From Enterobacter cloacae (GTDB lineage: Bacteria > Pseudomonadota > Gammaproteobacteria > Enterobacterales > Enterobacteriaceae): a stretch of DNA of 64,000 nucleotides. Below, piece after piece: positions 8,822 to 17,695 of this stretch. Made by a program: the position numbers and the translations under genes. The notes below the pieces were generated by a model, which saw nothing but the letters and a program-made list of their open reading frames with translations, had not been told where the DNA came from and did not search any database. The stretch is from NCBI RefSeq assembly GCF_013375935.1, contig NZ_CP056117.1:3348001-3412000 (forward strand), read 5' to 3'. Position 1 is the stretch's first letter. Each line of letters opens with the position of its first letter.

Positions 8822-8880
8822 TAGCCCGGCAATACGCGTGCTGACAGCGAAAATAATGTCGACTTCAACAGGACAATGCT

Positions 8881-10305
8881 ATGCAAAATCTACTGCTGAT
8901 TAATGGTGAACTGGTGGCCGGCGAAGGCGAGGCGCAGGCGGTTTACAATCCTGCCACGGGTGAGGTGTTGCTGGAGATTGCTGAGGCGTCGGCCGCTCAG
9001 GTGGATGCTGCCGTCCAGGCTGCCGATCGTGCTTTCGCTGAGTGGGGCCAGACGACGCCGAAAACGCGCGCCGAATGCCTGCTGAAGCTGGCGGATGTAA
9101 TCGAAGCCAATGCCGACGCGTTCGCGCAGCTGGAATCACTTAACTGCGGGAAACCGCTGCATTGTGCCCTGGGGGATGAAATTCCGGCCGTCGTCGATGT
9201 GTTTCGCTTCTTTGCCGGGGCCGCCCGCTGCCTGAATGGTCTGGCCGCGGGTGAATACCTTGAGGGACATACCTCAATGATCCGTCGCGATCCGGTAGGC
9301 GTTGTCGCCTCCATTGCCCCGTGGAACTATCCGCTGATGATGGCGGCGTGGAAGCTGGCGCCCGCGCTGGCCGCCGGAAACTGCGTGGTGATCAAACCTT
9401 CGGAAATCACGCCGCTGACGGCGCTGAAGCTGGCGGAACTGGCGAAGGACATCTTCCCGGCAGGGGTGCTGAACGTGCTGTTTGGTCGCGGTAAAACCGT
9501 GGGAGATCCGCTGACCGGTCACGAAAAAGTGCGCATGGTTTCGCTTACCGGCTCTATCGCCACCGGGGAACATATCATCGGCCATACCGCTTCCTCTATC
9601 AAACGGACCCATATGGAGCTGGGCGGCAAAGCGCCGGTCATCGTCTTTGACGATGCGGATCTGGATGCGGTGGTTGAGGGCGTGCGCACGTTTGGCTTCT
9701 ACAATGCTGGTCAGGATTGTACCGCTGCCTGTCGTATATACGCCCAGAAGGGGATTTACCCCGCGCTGGTCGAAAAGCTGGGCGCCGCCGTCGCCACGCT
9801 GAAGATGGGTGCGCCGGAGGATACGTCTACGGAGCTTGGCCCGCTCAGCTCAGCAGCGCATCTTGCTCGCGTGTGTGCAGCGGTGGACGACGCCAAAGCG
9901 CTGAGTCATATTCGCGTGGTCACCGGGGGCGGCAAGAGAGAGGGCGCGGGATATTACTTCCAGCCAACGCTGCTGGCCGGGGCGAGGCAGGATGACGCTA
10001 TCGTCCAGCGGGAGGTGTTCGGGCCGGTGGTCAGCGTGACGGAGTTTGAGGATGAAGCGCAGGTGCTGGAATGGGCTAACGATTCCCGGTACGGCCTGGC
10101 ATCCTCCGTCTGGACGAAAGACACAGGGCGTGCGCATCGGCTCAGCGCGCGGTTGCAGTATGGCTGCACCTGGGTCAATACCCATTTTATGCTGGTGAGC
10201 GAAATGCCGCACGGCGGTATGAAGTTATCAGGCTACGGCAAGGATATGTCGGTCTACGGGCTTGAGGACTATACGGTTGTGCGACATGTCATGATAAAGC
10301 ACTAA
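8881..10305 (+). CDS. patD: Gamma-aminobutyraldehyde dehydrogenase
   Basis: 474-residue NAD-dependent aldehyde dehydrogenase (YdcW/PatD) that oxidises 4-aminobutanal from putrescine to GABA in the cytoplasm. Seen motifs: the [11 protein letters not shown] nucleotide-site segment, the catalytic-glutamate motif MELGGKAP near residue 246 and the catalytic cysteine in [11 protein letters not shown] near 280. The length equals E. coli PatD. It follows ydcR without the putrescine/spermidine-type ABC transporter genes found between them in E. coli, so substrate uptake must come from elsewhere. Ribosome site AGGA before the ATG. Confidence 0.93.
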   Translation: MQNLLLINGELVAGEGEAQAVYNPATGEVLLEIAEASAAQVDAAVQAADRAFAEWGQTTPKTRAECLLKLADVIEANADAFAQLESLNCGKPLHCALGDEIPAVVDVFRFFAGAARCLNGLAAGEYLEGHTSMIRRDPVGVVASIAPWNYPLMMAAWKLAPALAAGNCVVIKPSEITPLTALKLAELAKDIFPAGVLNVLFGRGKTVGDPLTGHEKVRMVSLTGSIATGEHIIGHTASSIKRTHMELGGKAPVIVFDDADLDAVVEGVRTFGFYNAGQDCTAACRIYAQKGIYPALVEKLGAAVATLKMGAPEDTSTELGPLSSAAHLARVCAAVDDAKALSHIRVVTGGGKREGAGYYFQPTLLAGARQDDAIVQREVFGPVVSVTEFEDEAQVLEWANDSRYGLASSVWTKDTGRAHRLSARLQYGCTWVNTHFMLVSEMPHGGMKLSGYGKDMSVYGLEDYTVVRHVMIKH

Positions 10306-10312
10306 GCCGTCT

Positions 10313-10334
10313 TGCCCGGCGCAAACGCCGGGCA
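10313..10334. terminator. Hairpin between convergent patD and DUF1869 genes
   Basis: TGCCCGGCG / CGCCGGGCA with a CAAA loop. It lies between convergent stops. T-runs are lacking, so it may equally be a REP-like element. Confidence 0.5.
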
Positions 10335-10341
10335 GATCTGC

Positions 10342-10524
10342 CTACCAGCCACACACCTCGTGCTCATTCTCCGTATCGTAGGCGCGAACGGTATTCACCA
10401 GGTCCTTCACCACGTCAGCCGCGACGTCGGGGATTAACAGCTCCATCGGCGCTTCTGTCTCATAATCTACCGACACGCCGTTACTGTTGTTTGTAACGGT
10501 CACGGTATAGGTTGCCTTACCCAT
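10342..10524 (-). CDS. DUF1869 small protein
   Basis: 60-residue protein MGKATYTVTVTNNSNGVSVDYETE..., recognised as DUF1869-like. It has no signal peptide or membrane segment. The ATG at 10524 is chosen over the GTG three bases earlier because AAGGAG lies at proper spacing. That ribosome site overlaps the stop of the upstream DUF1971 gene, so the genes are co-transcribed. Function is unknown. Confidence 0.8.
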   Translation of the reverse strand: MGKATYTVTVTNNSNGVSVDYETEAPMELLIPDVAADVVKDLVNTVRAYDTENEHEVCGW

Positions 10525-10527
10525 CAC

Positions 10528-10881
10528 TTACTCCTTATGCGTATTAACCACTTTACCAATGCCCGCACCGCTGAGCGTGACGGCAGGATCGGCGAAAAAG
10601 TCGATATTAAAATAGGTATCGTCGGTCAACAGCTCAATGCGGTGCCATTTTTGCGGCGGGGAAATCCCGAAGGAACCGGCTTCAATCACCACTTCCAGGT
10701 CCGGTTCGGCAGCATCGCTATCGGCGAAGCCATAGTAACGCACCGCGCCCTGCATGACGGACAGACGACCGAAGACGCCAGCTTTCGTGTTGTGATGGGT
10801 GAAGAGCGCTTTTGGGGCGGTCTCTTTATTCCAGAACGGCGTCGAGCGGGTGTGAACAAAGTTTTCAGGAATACGTAACAT
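10528..10881 (-). CDS. DUF1971 cupin-like protein, second copy
   Basis: 117-residue DUF1971 protein, related to the small domain seen with TehB tellurite-resistance proteins. It starts MLRIPENFVHTRSTPFWNKETAP and contains the family's WHRIELLTDDTYFNIDFF segment. The start at 10881 follows AAGGAAA. It shares most of its first 25 and its central residues with the gene directly upstream, so the two are tandem duplicates. A roughly 14-residue C-terminal tail (LSGAGIGKVVNTHKE) is extra. Function is not established; cupin-type metal or ligand binding is likely. Confidence 0.8.
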   Translation of the reverse strand: MLRIPENFVHTRSTPFWNKETAPKALFTHHNTKAGVFGRLSVMQGAVRYYGFADSDAAEPDLEVVIEAGSFGISPPQKWHRIELLTDDTYFNIDFFADPAVTLSGAGIGKVVNTHKE

Positions 10882-10908
10882 AATAGTTTCCTTCATGTCG
10901 TCAGGCAC

Positions 10909-11235
10909 CTAAAGGGACTTAAGCACCTCTGGTTCAACAAAGAATTCAATATTGAACAACGTGTCGTCGGTCATCACTTCAATATGGTGCCATCTCTCAG
11001 GGGGGAAAACGCCGAAATGACCGGCTTCAATGACGAGTTCGCTGTCAGGCTCGGGCGTGAACTGATCGGCATAGCCAAGATAACGCACCGCGCCACGCAT
11101 CACCGAAAGGCGAGGGTAAACGCCCGGGCGCGTGCCCGTATCGAGGTGACGCTTAAAAATACCGGCGGGTGCCGTCTCTTTGTTCCAGAAAGGTGTGGAA
11201 CGGGTGTGAATACAACTCTGCGGAATGCGTAGCAT
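10909..11235 (-). CDS. DUF1971 cupin-like protein, first copy
   Basis: 108-residue DUF1971 protein, MLRIPQSCIHTRSTPFWNKETAPAG. The PPERWHHIEVMTDDT motif carries two adjacent histidines that could bind a metal. It heads a three-gene unit (DUF1971-DUF1971-DUF1869) transcribed away from ortT; 244 bases separate the start codons. GGGAGG precedes the start. An FNR-like palindrome lies in the divergent region, nearer ortT. Role unknown. Confidence 0.82.
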   Translation of the reverse strand: MLRIPQSCIHTRSTPFWNKETAPAGIFKRHLDTGTRPGVYPRLSVMRGAVRYLGYADQFTPEPDSELVIEAGHFGVFPPERWHHIEVMTDDTLFNIEFFVEPEVLKSL

Positions 11236-11416
11236 GTTTCCTCCCTTAATAGCCTGTGCTAATTAGAACGCGTTCCGCCGGAGTAAATTTATCAAAAAGT
11301 GCATTTTTAATGCATGTTATTACCAATAGCCGTTTTGCTTCCCCCCGCGTTGTTACACAAGGTACTCAGTTGTTATTATCCATAATATTTAAGTGGTTAT
11401 GATGTAACGAAAAAAC

Positions 11417-11430
11417 TTGATCTGCGTCAA
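11417..11430. promoter_or_regulatory. FNR-like box before ortT
   Basis: TTGATCTGCGTCAA differs at one position from the FNR consensus TTGAT-N4-ATCAA. It lies 50 bases upstream of the ortT start. Activation of ortT or of the divergent DUF1971 genes under anaerobiosis is an inference. Confidence 0.5.
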
Positions 11431-11479
11431 CATATGCCGCATATTGCGTGCGGTTATTTTTTCGGCTCAGGTAAACAGA

Positions 11480-11653
11480 ATGACGTTGTATCAAAAGATG
11501 TTGGTGTTTTACGCAATCATGGCCTTCATCTGCGCATTAATCACCTGGTTCCTGTCAAAAGATCGTAAGCGCATTCGCCTGCTGAGCGCCTTCCTGGTGG
11601 GTTCCACCTGGCCGATGAGCTTTCCTGTTGCGCTGTTGATCTCACTTTTCTGA
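11480..11653 (+). CDS. ortT: Orphan membrane toxin OrtT (GhoT family)
   Basis: 57-residue inner-membrane protein, MTLYQKMLVFYAIMAFICALITWFL..., with two hydrophobic helices and the conserved C-terminal pattern RLLSAFLVGSTWPMSFPVALL. It matches E. coli OrtT and is close to GhoT, membrane-damaging peptides that lower proton motive force and ATP. OrtT is called orphan because no antitoxin is adjacent, and none is seen here. The position after patD is that of E. coli ydcX, but the DUF1971 block is inserted between. The ATG at 11480 is favoured because it gives the full family length; the longer frame adds non-homologous residues. Confidence 0.88.
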   Translation: MTLYQKMLVFYAIMAFICALITWFLSKDRKRIRLLSAFLVGSTWPMSFPVALLISLF

Positions 11654-11739
11654 AGCACGTTTCCAGATTCTAAATCAGAACATAGCATTTCAAACATAGA
11701 GACTGTATAAATAAACAGTTCGTTGTAAAGGGAGTGCTT

Positions 11740-12498
11740 ATGAACAGTTTTTATTCGCAGCATGCCGGTTGTACTGTGCGCTGGCTCGATCTTCCCGGTT
11801 CAGGTGAGCCTGTTGTATTTATCCACGGATTAGGCTGCGCCTCTTCGTATGAGTATCCACGCATTGTCTGTGACACCCGGTTTGGAGATCGCAGAGCCAT
11901 TCTGATCGATCTTCCCGGCAGCGGTTACAGTGAGAAACCTGAAAAGTACCGTTATCGCACAAGCGAGCAGGCGCAGGTGGTAGTTGAACTGTTAAACCAT
12001 CTCGGCCTGGACCATTTCTGGCTCTATGGCCATAGCATGGGAGGAAGCATTGCTATTGAAACGGCAGTGCTATTACAGCCGCGCGTTAAGGGATTAATCG
12101 TTTCTGAACCCAATTTTCATGCGGGCGGTGGAATATTCAGCCGATCTATTGCGGCCCAAGCAGAACAACGGTTTCTGGAGCAGGGATATAATGAAATGCT
12201 TCGCGCAGAAACGTCGCCATGGGCTGGAAGCCTTCAAAGCAATGCCCCCTGGGCCGTTTGGCGCGGCGCAACGAGCCTGGTAGAGGGGGTAAAACCTGAC
12301 TGGGAAGACAAGTTCTTGTCGTTAACCTGCCCGATAACGTTAGTTTTCGGTGAATGGTCACTTCCCGATGAAGATTTTAATCGCCTGCAACAAAAAGGCG
12401 TGGCGACAAAGATTATACCCAATGCGGGCCATTCAATGTCCTGGGAAAATCCTTCTGCGTTAGCTCAGGCTTTAGCCAACTTCTTTGATGGTAAGTGA
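11740..12498 (+). CDS. Alpha/beta-fold hydrolase
   Basis: 252-residue soluble protein of the alpha/beta hydrolase superfamily. The oxyanion-hole segment FIHGLG is near residue 29, the nucleophile elbow GHSMGGS near 95, an acid candidate is in FGEWSLPDED and the catalytic histidine in NAGHSMSWEN near 230. It has no signal peptide. The substrate cannot be told from sequence. The start at 11740 has GGGAG five bases upstream. It is convergent with srfC, with a hairpin between. It has no counterpart in the E. coli ydc region. Confidence 0.85.
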   Translation: MNSFYSQHAGCTVRWLDLPGSGEPVVFIHGLGCASSYEYPRIVCDTRFGDRRAILIDLPGSGYSEKPEKYRYRTSEQAQVVVELLNHLGLDHFWLYGHSMGGSIAIETAVLLQPRVKGLIVSEPNFHAGGGIFSRSIAAQAEQRFLEQGYNEMLRAETSPWAGSLQSNAPWAVWRGATSLVEGVKPDWEDKFLSLTCPITLVFGEWSLPDEDFNRLQQKGVATKIIPNAGHSMSWENPSALAQALANFFDGK

Positions 12499-12503
12499 GC
12501 GTT

Positions 12504-12523
12504 AGCCCGCACTTCTGCGGGCT
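12504..12523. terminator. Hairpin between hydrolase gene and srfC
   Basis: AGCCCGCA / TGCGGGCT with a CTTC tetraloop between two convergent stops. No T-run is seen. Confidence 0.5.
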
Positions 12524-12530
12524 GAGGTGA

Positions 12531-14705
12531 TTAAGGCAGCAGGGTTAATAATTTCCTGCGCGCAGCAGGCTGCACGTCGTGAGGACACTGGTAATCCACG
12601 TTCTCAATGGCGCGGGTGTAGAGCGCAACCAGCCAGTCATATACATAGGCTGTCGCCGCATGAACGGGCTGCTCGCCCAGTCGGGTGAGGCGTGGAGAGG
12701 CGCTGCTGACCACCGGGGTCACAAAAATTGGCTGTCCTTTACGGATCCGGCTTGCCGGACGCTCAGAGACCGCGGTCAGATCGTATCCCAGCCAGCCGAT
12801 GAAATTGCCTGTGGCGGCGTGCAGCTGCGCAGCGCTGCTTTTATCCGTTTCCACAATACGTTGCAGCTGCAGCGGCAGGTTCAGGCGGTAGCTGGTGACG
12901 ATAAGCACATCGGCAATATGCTGTAAAATCGCAGGATCCAGGCCCAGACGGGCCGCTGCCGCGTCGTTGCGGCTCCACTGACGCAGATGGTTAACCCAGA
13001 CGCTATGCGCCAGCCGCGCCCTGTCTTTGGTCTGAGTCGCACCTGTGCTTTCGTGCGTCTCTTCTGCGAACAGGTCGATAACATCATTAAACAGGCCGTT
13101 GACCTGCTCCTCGCGAGGCTGGTGAACCGTCAGCAGCGTTTCAAATGCCTTTAACGGCGGAAGAAGACCGTCAAGCAGCTCACCGTGGCGGGCAGCGCTG
13201 CCTTGCAGCGTTCGCACCATTTTTTCGGCCTGAGAGCGTCTTTGATCCGGCGTCTGCGTAAGCGGCGCGAGGTACGGCTGCATCAGCGCAGACAGCTCCT
13301 GTCGCAGCAGCGATTTCAGCGCGTGGAGTCGCTTCTGCCGCTGCGCCGGCAGGGTAGCCTGCGATAGCCATTCAATCACTCTTTGCATGCTGTGGTTATC
13401 CAGCGCCTGCAGCGTCCCCCAGCGCAGTCCCGGCTGACCCAGCAGCTGCTGAACGGCTTCGTCAAGATTCTGCTTTGTGGTGAATCGCGCATCGTGAGGG
13501 GTAATGGCCCACACCAGGCCCGGCAGCGCGGACTCCTCGCCAGGCTGCGTCTCTTTTACCCAGTTTTGCAGGATCCTGGCCGTCTTCGCCGTCTGCTGGT
13601 GGCGCGCCGTCGCGTTGCAGATAACCAGCACGTCCGGCTGGAGCTGCTGGCGATAATGCTCCAGCAGCCACAGGGATTTAGCCTGGTGCATCAGCGGCGT
13701 GTTGTCGTCAGAAATGGCTGGAATATCAATAATATCCACGCTGTCCAGTACGGCACCCTCAACGGGCAGCACCAGTTCGCGGGTGAGAAACGCCAGCACG
13801 TCGACAGGAAGGCTGATGGCATTGAGCATCTCGCCATTTTCCAGAGGGTGAAGGAGCGTTTCCTGCGCTTCCGGTGCGCTTAACGCCCCAGGGGTCAGGA
13901 ATCCTTCACACGGCAGACCGAAGCTGTCCATCAGCAGACTCAACGGCGCAGCAAGCGTGCCGGCATGGCTGGTTTGATGAAGCACATGGGCGAGCTTAAG
14001 CCACTGCTGGGTTAGCTCCTGCTGCTCACCCCACAGCAGAGACCAGACGCTGGCGCGGGTGCTGAGATCGAGCGACGGCACGAGCAGCGCAAACTGATAC
14101 CACAGGGCATCGTCAACGTGCTGTTTTGCACCCGGTACCATGCTCTGCCAGAAACGGGCGACGGCCGCGACGTCCTGCGCCGTCATTCCCGGCACGCTCT
14201 GCGGCTGGCGCAGGGCACGCCACTGTTCAAGGCGGGCTTCGATAACGGATTTTTCAACCGGGCGGATCTGCGGGTGCAGGGTGGTTCGCGCAATGAAAAG
14301 CTGTACCAGCTCGGCTTCCGTCACCAGTGCGATCCGCAGCGGAAACGCATCATCGACGATCTCACTGGCCGTTCTGCTGAAACGAACGGCCATATTGGTC
14401 GGCGCGTTTCCGGGATTGATATGCGAGAAGTAGTCAAACGTGCGTTGACCCGGCATAACGTTCAGCCGTTCGTTGCCGTTGCCGCACAGGGACGCGAGCA
14501 GGTGCGCTTTCGCCGCCTGAGAGTGACCGTATAAGCCCACGGTGCTCTGGCTGATAAGCGCGCGATCGAGCGCCTCCTCACGCGCGCGCGCTGCGTTGAG
14601 ACGCGCAAGCAGGGCATCGGCTTCGTTATCCAGCATCGGGGCGTGCTGTCGCGTCTCGTTGATCCACCCGATTAAGGCCTGAGTGGTGGCAGTCGTCGCA
14701 GTCAT
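12531..14705 (-). CDS. srfC: SrfC, putative virulence factor, degenerate GTPase-like
   Basis: 724-residue protein that matches the SrfC family by sequence and by place as third gene of srfABC. Its start overlaps the srfB stop by four bases. Near residues 57-66 it has GLYGHSQAAK, which looks like a Walker A loop lacking the usual GK[ST]. DIIDIP near 324 resembles a G3 strand and LVICNAT a later core strand. This suggests a dynamin- or septin-type fold that may have lost GTP hydrolysis (inference). It has no signal peptide and a largely helical C-terminus. Annotated as virulence factor in Salmonella because the operon was found as SsrB-regulated; the activity is unknown. Confidence 0.85.
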   Translation of the reverse strand: MTATTATTQALIGWINETRQHAPMLDNEADALLARLNAARAREEALDRALISQSTVGLYGHSQAAKAHLLASLCGNGNERLNVMPGQRTFDYFSHINPGNAPTNMAVRFSRTASEIVDDAFPLRIALVTEAELVQLFIARTTLHPQIRPVEKSVIEARLEQWRALRQPQSVPGMTAQDVAAVARFWQSMVPGAKQHVDDALWYQFALLVPSLDLSTRASVWSLLWGEQQELTQQWLKLAHVLHQTSHAGTLAAPLSLLMDSFGLPCEGFLTPGALSAPEAQETLLHPLENGEMLNAISLPVDVLAFLTRELVLPVEGAVLDSVDIIDIPAISDDNTPLMHQAKSLWLLEHYRQQLQPDVLVICNATARHQQTAKTARILQNWVKETQPGEESALPGLVWAITPHDARFTTKQNLDEAVQQLLGQPGLRWGTLQALDNHSMQRVIEWLSQATLPAQRQKRLHALKSLLRQELSALMQPYLAPLTQTPDQRRSQAEKMVRTLQGSAARHGELLDGLLPPLKAFETLLTVHQPREEQVNGLFNDVIDLFAEETHESTGATQTKDRARLAHSVWVNHLRQWSRNDAAAARLGLDPAILQHIADVLIVTSYRLNLPLQLQRIVETDKSSAAQLHAATGNFIGWLGYDLTAVSERPASRIRKGQPIFVTPVVSSASPRLTRLGEQPVHAATAYVYDWLVALYTRAIENVDYQCPHDVQPAARRKLLTLLP

Positions 14706-17695
14706 TTCAGGTATACGCTCCCGCTGTCGATCCAGTAGTGGCTGCCGCTGTGTCGGCGATCGGCCAGAGTATTCAGTTTAAAGGTCAGAGCATCCGGCGG
14801 CACCGGCGTACCGTCCTGTAGCCAGGCTTCGCTCAGCTCGAAGGATTCCGGACCTTCCTGCCTGTTACCGCCCCGCAGCTTCAGGCGCACGTTCAGCACG
14901 CCGTCACCCGCAATGGTTTTCGCCAGCTCGGCCGAGTTAATGCTCAGGGTATAGAGCGGCGTCGCGGGCCAGCGGGCGTTTGCCAGCTGCCGGAAGCCGA
15001 GCGTGACGTTGCCGCGCAGCGGGAAGTGCAGGCGGGCATCCAGTTTCGCGCCGGGCTTATCGAGGTCGATATCGTGATACCAGACATTCTCTTCCCGCAG
15101 GGTATTAACGGTGTTATCCAGCACCCCCAGATAGCGTACCGTGGAGTACGCGCCGATATCCGCCGCCTTAAAGTTAAAGCGCGGCAGGCGCAGATCCAGC
15201 GCAAGGCTACAGAGCATCGCGCCGACGGCGGCAGTCGATTTCGGATTGCCGATCCGTCCCTGCTGGCTGAACGGATACCATTCATGAACCTGATACTTAT
15301 CCAGCCAGACGATGCGGTTGACCGGCACCGGCTGCAGGTGGCGAATCAGTGCCTGAACGCCCGGCAGGCAGCCCGGGCGTCCGGTGATCAGCAAAATATC
15401 GCAACCGTAATGCGAGATGGCCTCACATACCGCATGAAGCGGGGCGGCAAGCGTGAACTGGCCCGCCAGCATGGCGTCCTGCATCTCACGGAAGTTGACG
15501 TGCACCGGCACGCTGAACAGGTCGAACGTTTCCGAGCCAGCCGGCAACGCGTGGTCGATGGCCTGCTGGAGATAATTCATCACGTTACGCGTTGGTTTTT
15601 GCGTAAGCAGATCGCCAAAGGTGGCGTGCAGCCCGGCCAGCGGATCGTCAACGTCGCTCGTTTCCCACGCCGCAAGGATCGCGTGGCCGATCGGCATAAA
15701 GAGCTGAAGCGCGGTTTGCTGACGCAGTACCGCCTGAGTATCGATCCGACCGGAGTCACCGAACAGGGATGCCATCAGCAGAGAGGCGTCGGCTAAGCCG
15801 GATTTCTGAAGCTGGGTTTGCAGCGCGGGCAGCACGTAGCGCTGGATCACGTCGAGCAGGGTATCGTCACCGGCAACCTTAAACCCTTCGCGGAACAACA
15901 GCTGCGGGGTAATTTTGACGTTATTCCCGGAACCATCGTCCAGCTGATAGTGCGTGATGGCCATATCCGTCGTGCCGCCGCCGATATCAATCGAGGCTAC
16001 GCGCAGCGCGCGTCCCGGCTGGACCCCCGGCTCTGGCGCGCGGTCCGGACGGGCGAGGGAGGCAAAAAACGCCTCGGTCTGGCCGCCGAAGCGGGAAATG
16101 GCTTCGTTGTACAGCCACACCAGCTGGCCGCAGCTGGCCTCGTCCCACTCCATCTGGATCTCAGGTACCGGAACCACGCTTTTTTCCTGCTGCCTGCGGC
16201 TGGCAAAATCTTCATCCTGCGGATGCCAGCCCATCGCTTTCCAGACGATGGCGATGGCTTCGAACATGCGGCGGCGGAAGATCTCGCGCTCCTGTTTCGG
16301 CATCGCCGAAGGCAGGGTCAGGATCAGCGTGCGCAGCTGGCGGGGTGACGCCGGAAAACCGAGCCGCAAACGCGTAGCCACGCTGTTAATCTGCCCCAGC
16401 GCCTGAGCCAGCAGCTCGCAGAGCATGTGCGTCATCAGGGTGCTGCGGCTGTACTGCGGCGAGAAGACCGGCAGGCGCTCATCCGGCGGCAGGGTAAAAA
16501 GCGGTTCCCCGTCATCGTTCATCAGGTTCATCAGCGGGAACGCGGTGGCCAGCGGTTCGCGCTGGGTTTTGCCGTTCATCTGGCTGAAGCGCCAGTCCTG
16601 CACCACCGGGGTCTCATCCCACAGATAACGACGCGGGCTGGAAATTCCGCTGTTGCCTTCGGTGCCCAGACGCTGCATTGCCAGCTTACGCGCCTCATCA
16701 CCCACGCGGACAATCGACGGCCAGACGAACGCATCCTCCCGGCCGCTTTCCACGGAGAAGTGCTGCTTGCCAAAACGCGCCTCCGAAAATTCGAGGCGGC
16801 TGGTAAACAGCGGCTCGTTCAGGAACTGCGGCTCGCTCAGGGAACGTACCTGGAGTTCAGCCGTCTGACGCAGGCCGTCGTTAGCGTCTCCGTGATCTTC
16901 AATAATCACGCCGCAGGTATGGGTGTTCCCCACGTCGAGGATCAGATCGACAGGAATGGCCGGGGTGCTCAGGGTGTGCGTGACAAACTTCACCTCCGGC
17001 ACGGTGAGCTGTTCACCGAGCATGGAGAGCAGGTTGAGCCAGTGCGCCTGATACTCGAAGCTGCGCATGGCCTGATGCAGCTCGCGCTCGGCGCGTTTTT
17101 CAACCCCGTCAGCATACTGTGTGAAGGCTTCACGCAGCCAGCCGTCAATCCAGGTCTGGTCCAGGAAACTCTCAACTTCACTATCGCGCCAGGCGAGGGC
17201 GAAACGCGTGCCGTTCAGGATATCGTTTTCAACCGGCGACAGGGCGGAGGTTGCATGTTCCGCGATCTGGCTGTCGAGCGCGACGGTGACGCGGTGCGTA
17301 TTGCCTGCGGCGTCGGGCGCGGACAGTTTGCGCACCTGCACGCGGGCCCAGTTATCCGGGCCATCTACAAACGTTCTTGGCGGGTTAAAGCGCAGGAAAG
17401 GGAGCGGCAGCCAGATGCCGTCCAGCACGGTCAGGGAATCATGCAGCGAAATCGTGCTTTCAGGCTTAACCACTTCCGGCTGTCCGCCATCGGCGGCGGG
17501 CAGGGTGTAACGGCCATTTACCAGATCAAAATTCAGGCGCAGCAGCGGGCCATTTGCCGTTTTACGCACGAACCGCCCGTTGCTGGCGGTGTCCTGCGGG
17601 GTCAGGCCAAAATCAAGAAACTGCACGCCGCTGTTAGCGATAAGCGTAACGCTCTGTTTGTAGTCGCAAAGATTAACCAGCATAGGATCAGGCAC
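14702..17695 (-). CDS. srfB: SrfB, putative virulence factor with actin/Hsp70-like ATPase motifs
   Basis: 997-residue cytoplasmic protein of the SrfB family. It carries the paired phosphate-binding motifs of the actin/Hsp70 superfamily: LDVGNTHT near residues 253-260 and DIGGGTTD near 570-577. Between them lies LILTLPSAMP, which resembles the connecting strand. The N-terminal 240 residues are a separate region unique to the family. The stop overlaps srfC and the start overlaps the srfA end by eight bases, so the three are one translational unit. ATP-driven assembly or remodelling with SrfA and SrfC is an inference. Confidence 0.87.
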   Translation of the reverse strand: MPDPMLVNLCDYKQSVTLIANSGVQFLDFGLTPQDTASNGRFVRKTANGPLLRLNFDLVNGRYTLPAADGGQPEVVKPESTISLHDSLTVLDGIWLPLPFLRFNPPRTFVDGPDNWARVQVRKLSAPDAAGNTHRVTVALDSQIAEHATSALSPVENDILNGTRFALAWRDSEVESFLDQTWIDGWLREAFTQYADGVEKRAERELHQAMRSFEYQAHWLNLLSMLGEQLTVPEVKFVTHTLSTPAIPVDLILDVGNTHTCGVIIEDHGDANDGLRQTAELQVRSLSEPQFLNEPLFTSRLEFSEARFGKQHFSVESGREDAFVWPSIVRVGDEARKLAMQRLGTEGNSGISSPRRYLWDETPVVQDWRFSQMNGKTQREPLATAFPLMNLMNDDGEPLFTLPPDERLPVFSPQYSRSTLMTHMLCELLAQALGQINSVATRLRLGFPASPRQLRTLILTLPSAMPKQEREIFRRRMFEAIAIVWKAMGWHPQDEDFASRRQQEKSVVPVPEIQMEWDEASCGQLVWLYNEAISRFGGQTEAFFASLARPDRAPEPGVQPGRALRVASIDIGGGTTDMAITHYQLDDGSGNNVKITPQLLFREGFKVAGDDTLLDVIQRYVLPALQTQLQKSGLADASLLMASLFGDSGRIDTQAVLRQQTALQLFMPIGHAILAAWETSDVDDPLAGLHATFGDLLTQKPTRNVMNYLQQAIDHALPAGSETFDLFSVPVHVNFREMQDAMLAGQFTLAAPLHAVCEAISHYGCDILLITGRPGCLPGVQALIRHLQPVPVNRIVWLDKYQVHEWYPFSQQGRIGNPKSTAAVGAMLCSLALDLRLPRFNFKAADIGAYSTVRYLGVLDNTVNTLREENVWYHDIDLDKPGAKLDARLHFPLRGNVTLGFRQLANARWPATPLYTLSINSAELAKTIAGDGVLNVRLKLRGGNRQEGPESFELSEAWLQDGTPVPPDALTFKLNTLADRRHSGSHYWIDSGSVYLK

